Assembly (NCBI GenBank): GCA_021786215.1
Contig: JAJYNT010000241.1
Coordinates: 1-6,687 of the forward strand
Origin: Chloroflexota bacterium
GTDB taxonomy: Bacteria; Chloroflexota; UBA6077
Direction: 5' to 3'
DNA length: 6,687 nt
The translations under genes were made by a program, and so were the position numbers. Shown piece by piece: positions 1 through 5,190 of the stretch. Position 1 is the stretch's first letter. Each line of letters begins with the position of its first letter. Below the pieces are notes generated by a model. The model was not told the DNA's origin, did no database searches, and was given only the letters and a program-made list of their open reading frames with translations.

Positions 1-1864
1 GGAGATCACCGATTCCGGCAAGGACGAAGGCCTCGATACGAAGCCGGCCGCTTTGCCGCGCCATCGCGAGAGCTTCCTCCAGGATCGGCAGTTCGGCCGA
101 GTACTCGCCGGTGTAGTAGTGCACCAAGGCTATACAGTTCATCACCTCGGCGGTGGAGCCCGCGTTTCCCAATCGCTTGGAGGAAGTGAGCGCTCGCTGG
201 TAGTACGAGGTCCCGCGAGCCAGGTCCCCGGTTCGAACCGAAAGGATTCCCATTGACTGGCAGATGGTGGAGATCCCCGCTTCGTCTCCCCATTTCTCGT
301 AGATCTCCAGTGCCTTCTGCAACTCTGCCGATGCCTGTACAGGCTGCCCCTGGGAGGCGAGGCAGATGCCTATGTCCCGATGAGCCTCCGCCGCGACGCG
401 AGAATCGGGATCGCTCTGCAAATCCAACGCTTCCCTGCACAGCGCCAGGGCTTCGCCGGTTCGACCTTTCAACCTGAGTACGATGCTCTTGACGGTGAGC
501 ACACCGCCGACTGCCTCGGGCTGCAGCAGCCTACGATATCTCTCCGACGCCCTATCGAGGTGAGGTACCGCGCGGTCGAGCTGTCCCGACCAGATGTAGG
601 TCCTGGCGAGGAGGACGCCGAGCTTTGGCCTCGCGTCAAGCTCCGGGGCCGGTAGAGACTCCAACCAGTGGTTTAGGGTCCGCCAGCGACCAGAACCCAC
701 CATCTCATCCGCTATTCTCTCGGCTAAGGCTGCGGCCGCCGAATGATCGCCTGCTTGCTGATAGTGGCTGAACGCGTTGTCCCACTCACCTTGGGACTCG
801 CTCATCTCGGCGGCCCGGCGATGCAGGTGAGCGTAGAGTCTAGGGTCCTCGTTCTTCAGCTTGGTACGGAGAAACTCGTGGAACAGGTTGTGGTAGCGAT
901 ACCATTCGCCTGGGCCTTCCAGGGCTGTCACAAAGAGGTTGGCTCGGACCAGGTAACGGAGCATTTCCGCGGCTGTGCCGGCCGCGAACAGTTCGTCGCA
1001 CCTCTCCGGTGACATCTGCGTTAGCACGGAAGAGCTTAGCAGAAACTGTTGCGCTTCCGGCTGTTGCTGGAGGTAGGCCTCGTTGGCCAGATAGTCGAAG
1101 AGCGGACTTCCTGCCCCCTTCGCCTTGATCAGGTTCTCCACCAGCCCCATCCAAAGGGTGTGGGTTGTGAGCAGGATGCCGGTGATCCAACCCTCGGACG
1201 CCTCCGCCAACTCCTCTGCCTGATTGGCCCGCATCACCAGCTTGAAGTTATCCCTCAGTAGTTGGGTCAGCTCGTCGGTGTTGAACCTCAGGTCGGCGGT
1301 TCCGAGACCGGCAACCTGTCGCTGGGCTGCCAACCTGGAGAATGTGAGCCGCGGTATGGTGCGGGTGGAGAGCAACAGATGACAATTGTCCGGCAGGTAG
1401 TAGATCAACAGATCCAGAGCCGAGTTGACGACCTCGCTGCCATCTGCCCAGTGGAAATCGTCCAGGATCCAGAGAAAATAGTCAGGGATGTCCGACTGGA
1501 TCTCGTTGGCCAGGGATGCCACGATGGAGTTGACGTCGCGGCCGGCATCCTCGAGGGACCTCAGTAGGGCTTCGGTTTGGCTGCCGAACGTGGGATAAAG
1601 CTGGCGAATCGAAAGAATGAGGTACTCGAAGAAGCTTCTGGGGTCGGCATCCGACGCGTCCATGGAGTACCAGCAGACGGGGAGATCCACTTCATGGGCG
1701 AAGTCTATCAGGAGGGTTGTTTTGCCATAGCCTGCCGCGGCGGAGAGAACGATCAGCCGTTTGTCCACCTGCTGGTGAAGAAAATCCACCAATCTGGATC
1801 GACGAAGGATGTCTGGGCGCCGCTGAGGCAACCTGATCTTGGTGAGAAATGCAGGGTAACCCAT
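1..1864 (-). CDS. MalT-like STAND ATPase / TPR transcriptional regulator, N-terminal 621 residues (3' end outside window)
   Basis: The minus frame is open from an ATG at 1864 to the window edge, so the C-terminus is missing. Residues 37-51 hold a Walker A loop (AAAGYGKTTL, Lys48) and residues 129-141 a Walker B segment (FLWILDDFHWAD). STRT and GWITG motifs follow, and LFDYLANE at 255-262 begins the helical segment typical of MalT relatives. From about residue 405 to the edge, helix pairs read as TPR repeats (for example residues 411 onward, ARPKLGVLLARTYIWSGQ). In this family the NTPase is a ligand-gated switch, the TPRs bind an inducer, and a DNA-binding domain (LuxR HTH or another type) lies at the C-terminus; that part is not visible, so a DNA-binding role is inferred. 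An in-frame TAA lies upstream with no ATG, GTG or TTG in between, which fixes the start. The ribosome site is only a run of seven G. The gene is divergent from RACo and may control it. The ligand cannot be guessed. Confidence 0.88.
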   Translation of the reverse strand, partial: MGYPAFLTKIRLPQRRPDILRRSRLVDFLHQQVDKRLIVLSAAAGYGKTTLLIDFAHEVDLPVCWYSMDASDADPRSFFEYLILSIRQLYPTFGSQTEALLRSLEDAGRDVNSIVASLANEIQSDIPDYFLWILDDFHWADGSEVVNSALDLLIYYLPDNCHLLLSTRTIPRLTFSRLAAQRQVAGLGTADLRFNTDELTQLLRDNFKLVMRANQAEELAEASEGWITGILLTTHTLWMGLVENLIKAKGAGSPLFDYLANEAYLQQQPEAQQFLLSSSVLTQMSPERCDELFAAGTAAEMLRYLVRANLFVTALEGPGEWYRYHNLFHEFLRTKLKNEDPRLYAHLHRRAAEMSESQGEWDNAFSHYQQAGDHSAAAALAERIADEMVGSGRWRTLNHWLESLPAPELDARPKLGVLLARTYIWSGQLDRAVPHLDRASERYRRLLQPEAVGGVLTVKSIVLRLKGRTGEALALCREALDLQSDPDSRVAAEAHRDIGICLASQGQPVQASAELQKALEIYEKWGDEAGISTICQSMGILSVRTGDLARGTSYYQRALTSSKRLGNAGSTAEVMNCIALVHYYTGEYSAELPILEEALAMARQSGRLRIEAFVLAGIGDL

Positions 1865-1914
1865 AACCGGCAGAACCCCCCCGCCGCTCGGTTATACCGC
1901 GGCCGGCTGGCCGC
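1863..1914 (-). promoter_or_regulatory. Tandem hairpins in the leader of the MalT-like mRNA, one covering the start codon
   Basis: Read on the minus strand, GCGGCC (1914-1909) and GGCCGC (1904-1899) form a perfect 6-bp all-GC stem with a 4-nt loop. Just downstream, ATAACCG (1895-1889) can pair with CGGTTAT (1869-1863). The second arm includes the A and U of the AUG start, and the 19-nt loop holds the G7 tract, the only plausible ribosome binding site. The complementarity is seen directly; an effect on translation is inferred. Confidence 0.4.
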
Positions 1915-2034
1915 TCAACCGCGTTTTCAGCCTTCCCCCTTTTCGTCAGGGCTATTAAGGCCGCTACACATGCCAAGTTGCATGAAATGAGCTGTTGAGA
2001 AGGCACAGAGGCGACTGGCAAGGAAGACTGCAAG

Positions 2035-2063
2035 AGTATAGCATTGTGACAACGCCTTGCAAA
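2035..2063 (-). promoter_or_regulatory. Candidate sigma70 promoter of the MalT-like gene
   Basis: On the minus strand a TTTGCA -35 box (2063-2058; 4 of 6 consensus) is followed after exactly 17 bp by a TATACT -10 box (2040-2035; 5 of 6). Transcription would begin near 2028 and give a leader of about 165 nt. The -35 overlaps the -35 of the RACo promoter. Confidence 0.45.
2041..2055. promoter_or_regulatory. Quasi-palindrome, candidate operator
   Basis: GCATTGT, one central G, then ACAACGC: six of seven positions are symmetric. It lies wholly in the spacer between the -10 and -35 of the MalT-like promoter and two bases from the shared -35, so a protein bound here could affect both divergent promoters. 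The binding protein is unknown; the neighbouring regulator is the obvious candidate by position. Confidence 0.3.
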
Positions 2064-2085
2064 CGCGGTTCCCCTTTGCTACTAT
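2057..2085 (+). promoter_or_regulatory. Candidate sigma70 promoter of RACo
   Basis: TTGCAA (2057-2062; 4 of 6 consensus) is followed after 17 bp by TACTAT (2080-2085; 4 of 6). The start would be near 2092, with a leader of about 57 nt before the proposed AUU codon. The TTGCAA box is its own reverse complement and also serves the opposite promoter. Confidence 0.4.
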
Positions 2086-2114
2086 CCCATCCACTGCGCT
2101 TCCAATCGTCCTTT

Positions 2115-2151
2115 CTGGGTTTTCCCAGCTAGAATCGAGGAAAGAGACATT
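2115..2151 (+). promoter_or_regulatory. RACo translation start region: hairpin, GAGGA ribosome site, AUU codon
   Basis: CTGGG (2115-2119), a TTTT loop and CCCAG (2124-2128) form a perfect 5-bp hairpin. GAGGA (2137-2141) follows, then a 7-nt spacer, then ATT (2149-2151) in frame with RACo. No ATG, GTG or TTG exists in frame between the upstream TGA (2047-2049) and GTG 2293. The spacing is ideal for initiation at AUU, the rare start known from infC. A sequencing error changing ATG to ATT would look the same. Confidence 0.55.
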
Positions 2152-4047
2152 CCGCTTGTAAGGTTTTTCCCGCAAGGTAAAGACGTAGAGGTCCAGTCTG
2201 GGACAAACCTGCTCGACGCCGCAAGGATCGCTGGCATCGAAATCGGGATCCCGTGCGGTGGTCAAGGCAGGTGTGGCCGCTGCAAAGTCCAGGTGGCGCT
2301 CGGACAGGTGAGCTCGCCTCCCACCGCTTTGATCAAGCAGTCGTTGGCCGCGGAGGGGTGGGTGGTCGCGTGCCAGAGCATTGTTCGCGAGGATGTCACC
2401 GTGATGGTGCCTCCTCAGCGGGGACGCGAGGTGCCCGTCGGCGAGTCGCGGGCTGATCGTGTGGCCCTTCCGGCGGGGTGGCAGGGACGCATCGACCCGT
2501 CGGTGGGTGCTGTGGCCTTGACCATTGAGCCGCCGAGTCTAGAGGACAACACAGATGACTACAGCCGCCTGCTGCGTGAGATGGCCCGACTCGGTTTGAA
2601 TGGCCTTTCAGTCGACCTGAGGACCCTTCGAGGCCTTCCGGAGTTGCTGCGGGCCGCCAACTGGCAGGTCACAGTCTACTACGACAACGTCGAGTCCGCG
2701 GATTCGCGTCGGTTGATCTCTGTGGTTCCCGGGGATCGAACCGACCGTCTGTTTGGGGTCGCCGTGGACATCGGCACCACCACGGTAGTGGTGTATCTGG
2801 TGGATCTCCGCTCAGCGAGGCTGCTGCAGGTTGCTTCTGCTTACAACGGCCAGATCGCCCGAGGAGAGGATGTCATCTCCAGGATCGTCTACTCTCTCAA
2901 GGGCGAGAACCTGAAGGAGCTGCAGCAGTTGGTGGTTGACACCATCAATGGATTGCTGGCGGAGGTACTGCGAAAGGCAGCGGTGAAGCCTGAGGAGGTA
3001 GTTCAGGTCGTGGCTGCCGGGAACCCTACGATGAGCCATCTGTTCCTGGGGATCAGCCCTCGCTACCTTCGGGAACAGCCCTATATTCCGGCGGTGAACC
3101 AGTACCCCTCAGTGGTTGCCTCGGAGTTGGACATCGCGGTTAATCCCAATGCAAAGGTGCTTACCATACCCGGTGTCGCCAGCTACGTGGGTGGAGACAT
3201 CACGGCTGGGGTGCTGAGCTCCGGCCAGTGGAAGACCGACAAGCTGACCATGTTCATCGACGTGGGGACCAACGGAGAGATAGTGCTTGGGAACTCCGAA
3301 TGGCTCATCACCTGCGCCTGCTCCGCGGGACCGGCCTTCGAGGGCGCGGGTGTGCAGCACGGCATGAGAGCGACCGTCGGGGCGATCGAGAAGGTTGAGA
3401 TCGATAGGGCTGACTTCGAGGCGCGCTTCCACGTGATCGGAGACGTGCCCGCGAGAGGCATATGCGGCTCGGCCATGATCGACCTGCTGGCAGAGATGTT
3501 CCTTTCCGGTGTGATCGACCGGGGTGGCCACATGAATTGGAAGCTGGGTACTCCACGGATACGGCAGGGTGACCACGGTGGCGAGTATGTGGTTGCCTGG
3601 GCTGGCGAGACCGCTGATGGGCAGGACATCGTGATCACCGAGGTGGACATAAACAATCTGCTGCGGACCAAAGCTGCCATCTATGCCGGCTTCTCCGTGT
3701 TGGTTAGCAGCATGGGACTCGGCTTCACCGACATCGAGCAGGTGCTGATCGGTGGAGGCTTCGGAAGGTACATCAACGTGGAGAAGGCGACACAGATAGG
3801 CCTGCTACCGGATCTACCTTGGGAGACCTTCCATTATCTGGGCAATACCTCGGCTCTGGGTGCCTATGCCTCCCTTGTTTCACGGGAGGCCAGGGAAGTC
3901 GCACAAGAGACTGCCCGGAAGATGACCTACCTGGAGTTGTCCGCGGACAATCGTTTCATGGAAGAGTACATATCGGGGCTCTTCCTTCCCCACACCGACC
4001 TGGCTGCTTTCCCCTCGGTGGAGAAGCTGCTGAGCCAGACAGGTTAG
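2149..4047 (+). CDS. RACo-type reductive activator of corrinoid protein (ASKHA ATPase with 2Fe-2S domain)
   Basis: This 632-residue protein matches the usual length of the RACo/DUF4445 family. The N-terminal plant-type 2Fe-2S domain has Cys36, Cys42, Cys45 and Cys75 (C-x5-C-x2-C-x29-C). A linker and middle domain lead to the ASKHA ATPase fold, which starts at Asp207 (DIGTTTV, phosphate 1) and continues with DVGTNGE (371-377, phosphate 2), a CACSAGPAFEGAG stretch (389-401), GICGSAMID (437-445), GGGFG (535-539) and the family tail LFLPHTD (611-617). In the acetyl-CoA pathway such proteins use ATP to drive electron transfer from the 2Fe-2S cluster to Co(II) of the corrinoid Fe-S protein (AcsCD), restoring Co(I). 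They act in the cytoplasm. The start is set at ATT 2149 because the domain begins there (residues PLVRFFPQGKDVEV) and a good ribosome site precedes it; GTG 2293 would lose three cluster cysteines. Proximity to CooS favours the acetyl-CoA pathway role over a methyltransferase (O-demethylase) activator, which belongs to the same family. Family assignment is firm, the exact corrinoid partner is inferred. Confidence 0.93.
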   Translation: MPLVRFFPQGKDVEVQSGTNLLDAARIAGIEIGIPCGGQGRCGRCKVQVALGQVSSPPTALIKQSLAAEGWVVACQSIVREDVTVMVPPQRGREVPVGESRADRVALPAGWQGRIDPSVGAVALTIEPPSLEDNTDDYSRLLREMARLGLNGLSVDLRTLRGLPELLRAANWQVTVYYDNVESADSRRLISVVPGDRTDRLFGVAVDIGTTTVVVYLVDLRSARLLQVASAYNGQIARGEDVISRIVYSLKGENLKELQQLVVDTINGLLAEVLRKAAVKPEEVVQVVAAGNPTMSHLFLGISPRYLREQPYIPAVNQYPSVVASELDIAVNPNAKVLTIPGVASYVGGDITAGVLSSGQWKTDKLTMFIDVGTNGEIVLGNSEWLITCACSAGPAFEGAGVQHGMRATVGAIEKVEIDRADFEARFHVIGDVPARGICGSAMIDLLAEMFLSGVIDRGGHMNWKLGTPRIRQGDHGGEYVVAWAGETADGQDIVITEVDINNLLRTKAAIYAGFSVLVSSMGLGFTDIEQVLIGGGFGRYINVEKATQIGLLPDLPWETFHYLGNTSALGAYASLVSREAREVAQETARKMTYLELSADNRFMEEYISGLFLPHTDLAAFPSVEKLLSQTG

Positions 4048-4065
4048 AGGGGCGCGGCTCTGCTT

Positions 4066-4134
4066 CGTAGTAACGACCTCGGTTGCTCGTGTCCGGACGA
4101 TAGCAATGCGGCGAGGACTGAAGTCGTTACTACG
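4066..4134. repeat. 69-bp palindromic element between convergent genes
   Basis: The ends are perfect 12-bp inverted repeats, CGTAGTAACGAC (4066-4077) and its complement (4123-4134). Inside, CTCG (4078-4081) faces CGAG (4112-4115), TGCT (4084-4087) faces AGCA (4102-4105), and the centre is the 8-bp palindrome GTCCGGAC (4091-4098). Each arm carries a TAG TAA pair reading inward on its own strand. It begins 18 bp after the RACo stop, and its right arm supplies the stop of the HisKA gene. No T-run follows on either strand, so it is not a classical intrinsic terminator, although it could end or stabilise both transcripts. It may be a dispersed REP or MITE-like repeat; only one copy is in the window. 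Confidence 0.7.
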
Positions 4135-4621
4135 GATGCACCCGCTCTCCTGCGCTGGCCTGGTCCAGGTCGACGATCCTCACACCCGCTACGTACGGCT
4201 TCGTTCGATAGCTGGTGGCTCTCTCCAGCTTCTGCACGGTGTCGGACACCCTCTCCGAGGCCTGAATGAGTTGCTCGAGGTAGGGTCGCAGATCGTCCTT
4301 GGCCGGGTCTCGCCTGGTCAGTAACTCCGCGGTACTTATGATGATGGTCAGGGGTTGGTTCAACTCGTGGGCGATGCCACCGGCAAGTTGAATGACGGTG
4401 TCGTCTCGCGCTGCCTGCTCGGCAAGTTGCTCGGTCCGCTTATGGAATCGAATGATGAGGAGGGTTCCCGCTAGCCCAAAGACCCAGGCTGAGCCCGCCA
4501 CGATTGCATGGTAAGCCACATTGCTTAACCCGGGAACGATATTGTCGTGGACGAACACCCAGGCGGTGAAGGTGGAGAAACCGATGAGGGTCATTGCCCA
4601 AAGACGAACCGAAAACGACAT
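4130..4621 (-). CDS. Membrane-anchored HisKA-domain protein lacking a kinase ATPase domain
   Basis: 163 residues from ATG 4621, with GGAGG five bases upstream (4627-4631); an adjacent TTG at 4624 is too close to that site. Two hydrophobic segments at about residues 8-24 and 36-58 predict a membrane hairpin with only about ten residues outside. A short charged helix leads to a HisKA H-box, GGIAHELNQPLTIIISTAEL (81-100), with phosphoacceptor His85, then the second dimerisation helix (about 112-135) and the tail YRTKPYVAGVRIVDLDQAS. In sensor kinases this domain dimerises and takes phosphate from an ATP-bound HATPase_c domain, but no HATPase_c, HAMP or PAS domain is present here. The TAG stop lies inside the palindromic element, so truncation by insertion is possible. 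Yet the tail resembles, from memory, the natural ends of other short HisKA proteins, which argues for an intact gene. It is divergent from cooS and may take part in its control. It could not phosphorylate itself; a partner kinase is inferred. Confidence 0.78.
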   Translation of the reverse strand: MSFSVRLWAMTLIGFSTFTAWVFVHDNIVPGLSNVAYHAIVAGSAWVFGLAGTLLIIRFHKRTEQLAEQAARDDTVIQLAGGIAHELNQPLTIIISTAELLTRRDPAKDDLRPYLEQLIQASERVSDTVQKLERATSYRTKPYVAGVRIVDLDQASAGERVHP

Positions 4622-4743
4622 CAAATCCTCCGGTCCGACACAACGACCGCTGAACTCCTCGCTGCGCTGCCGAGGAAGCGGCTGCGAGTCTGGATGGTCT
4701 TGGGGTCAATGTAAGCGTCGCTGCTCGACCGGGCCCCCAAAGG

Positions 4744-4772
4744 ATGATAACAGCTAGCAGGCCGCTTAACAA
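4744..4772 (-). promoter_or_regulatory. Candidate sigma70 promoter of the HisKA gene
   Basis: On the minus strand TTGTTA (4772-4767; 4 of 6) and TATCAT (4749-4744; 5 of 6) are 17 bp apart. Transcription would begin near 4737, leaving a leader of about 115 nt. Only 7 bp separate this -35 from that of the cooS promoter. Confidence 0.5.
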
Positions 4773-4801
4773 TGCGACCTTGACAAGAAAAGTAGCTAGC
4801 A
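4752..4801. repeat. Paired AGCTAGCA sites, candidate operators for both promoters
   Basis: AGCTAGCA occurs at 4752-4759 and 4794-4801, exactly 42 bp apart or about four helical turns, with the self-complementary core GCTAGC. One copy lies in the spacer of the HisKA promoter and the other in the spacer of the cooS promoter, each within a few bases of the -10 box. The placement suggests co-operative control of both genes; the protein is unknown. Confidence 0.4.
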
Positions 4802-4807
4802 TATACT
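4780..4807 (+). promoter_or_regulatory. Strong sigma70-type promoter, probably of cooS
   Basis: TTGACA (4780-4785) is a perfect -35 box, and TATACT (4802-4807) matches 5 of 6 of the -10 consensus after a 16-bp spacer. It is the best promoter seen in the window. The start would be near 4814, some 360 nt before the cooS ATG, and no convincing gene lies between. Confidence 0.65.
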
Positions 4808-4813
4808 GAACAG

Positions 4814-5175
4814 GTCATAATCCCCAGCTTACCGGTTACCGCATTGGCTTTATGTGCCAGCAGGCTATTGAGCGTTGTCTGATGAGAGGGCGACTGCCCT
4901 GCCCTGGCTGTTGACCGTGCTGGATCCTGGGACCAAAGGAGGTGAGGAGCGAAGCTGCTTCCTCGGCTACCCGACGCGGGGCGGCGGACGAGGGGCAGCG
5001 GCAGAGGAACAAGTAAACAGCCGGTGCAGATTACCCCATAGCGTCAATGGAGACGATTATTGGGGACCTCCTTGGTCTCATGACCATCGTTTTCCGACGT
5101 TTTCCTCTTACCACCTGCGAAGAGCCGGACTATGCCTTTGCTCGTCAGAAGGACAGCTACTTGAAGGAGACGATT
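4814..5175 (+). promoter_or_regulatory. Long structured 5' leader of cooS, candidate cis-regulatory RNA
   Basis: This 362-nt stretch holds no convincing gene. AGGGC (4887-4891), GACT loop and GCCCT (4896-4900) form a hairpin. A perfect 11-nt Shine-Dalgarno sequence, AAAGGAGGTGA (4935-4945), has no start codon behind it. GACCAAAGGAGGT (4931-4943) can pair with ACCTCCTTGGTC (5066-5077) over 12 bp with one bulged A. The enclosed region includes a GAGG-AGC / GCT-CCTC hairpin (4944-4964) and a G-rich stretch (about 4977-5010). CTCCTT (5068-5073) can instead pair with AAGGAG (5164-5169), the cooS ribosome site, and GGTC (5074-5077) with GACC (5082-5085). These exclusive pairings fit an on/off switch. 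No cobalamin, THF, SAM or molybdenum-cofactor riboswitch pattern was recognised. Pairings are seen, regulation is inferred. Confidence 0.45.
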
Positions 5176-5190
5176 ATGGGTGATCTAGGC
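5047..5190 (+). repeat. Direct repeat of the cooS start region
   Basis: GGAGACGATTAT is present at 5049-5060 and again at 5166-5177, 117 bp apart. The second copy is the ribosome site and start of cooS. Both copies are in the cooS frame: the first reads ETI-I-GDLLG and the second ETI-M-GDLGR, with an ATT codon (5059-5061) where the second has ATG. The GDL codons differ only at third positions. Confidence 0.6.

Noticed and set aside
230..239. GGTTCGAACC, resembling a tRNA T-loop
   Set aside because: No flanking T-stem, anticodon arm or acceptor stem fits, and it lies within the coding sequence of the MalT-like gene.
1080..1130. Frameshift in the MalT-like gene before the LFDYLANE motif
   Set aside because: Recounting the run of five C at 1114-1118 restores one continuous frame through the motif; the gene is open to the window edge.
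3109..3680. Antisense ORFs of 155 and 165 codons opposite RACo
   Set aside because: They mirror the codon bias of the RACo frame and show no domain or ribosome site.
2293..4047. RACo starting at GTG 2293
   Set aside because: It would begin inside the 2Fe-2S domain and lose Cys36, Cys42 and Cys45, while the upstream frame is clearly homologous to the family and has a good ribosome site before ATT 2149.
4440..4818. Minus-strand ORFs upstream of and overlapping the HisKA gene, one with a hydrophobic N-terminus
   Set aside because: The hydrophobic start (about 25 residues) leads into sequence out of frame with the HisKA gene. Their starts lie upstream of the HisKA promoter candidate and no ribosome site was found.
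4878..4905. Hammerhead ribozyme core (CTGATGAG followed by a hairpin)
   Set aside because: The required GAAA after stem II is absent and no closing stem III was found.
4860..5080. Cobalamin riboswitch controlling cooS
   Set aside because: The conserved core and a proper B12 box were not found. AGCCGGTGCAG near 5019 is only a weak likeness.
5047..5175. CODH start at ATG 5047
   Set aside because: No ribosome site precedes it, the extra 43 residues do not resemble CooS, and ATG 5176 has a well placed AAGGAG. It is kept only as an alternative.
4875..5183. Plus-strand ORF of 102 codons from TTG 4875 in the cooS leader
   Set aside because: Start is weak, no ribosome site is seen, and its composition follows the GC-rich and repeated DNA. 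It looks like a chance reading of a structured leader.
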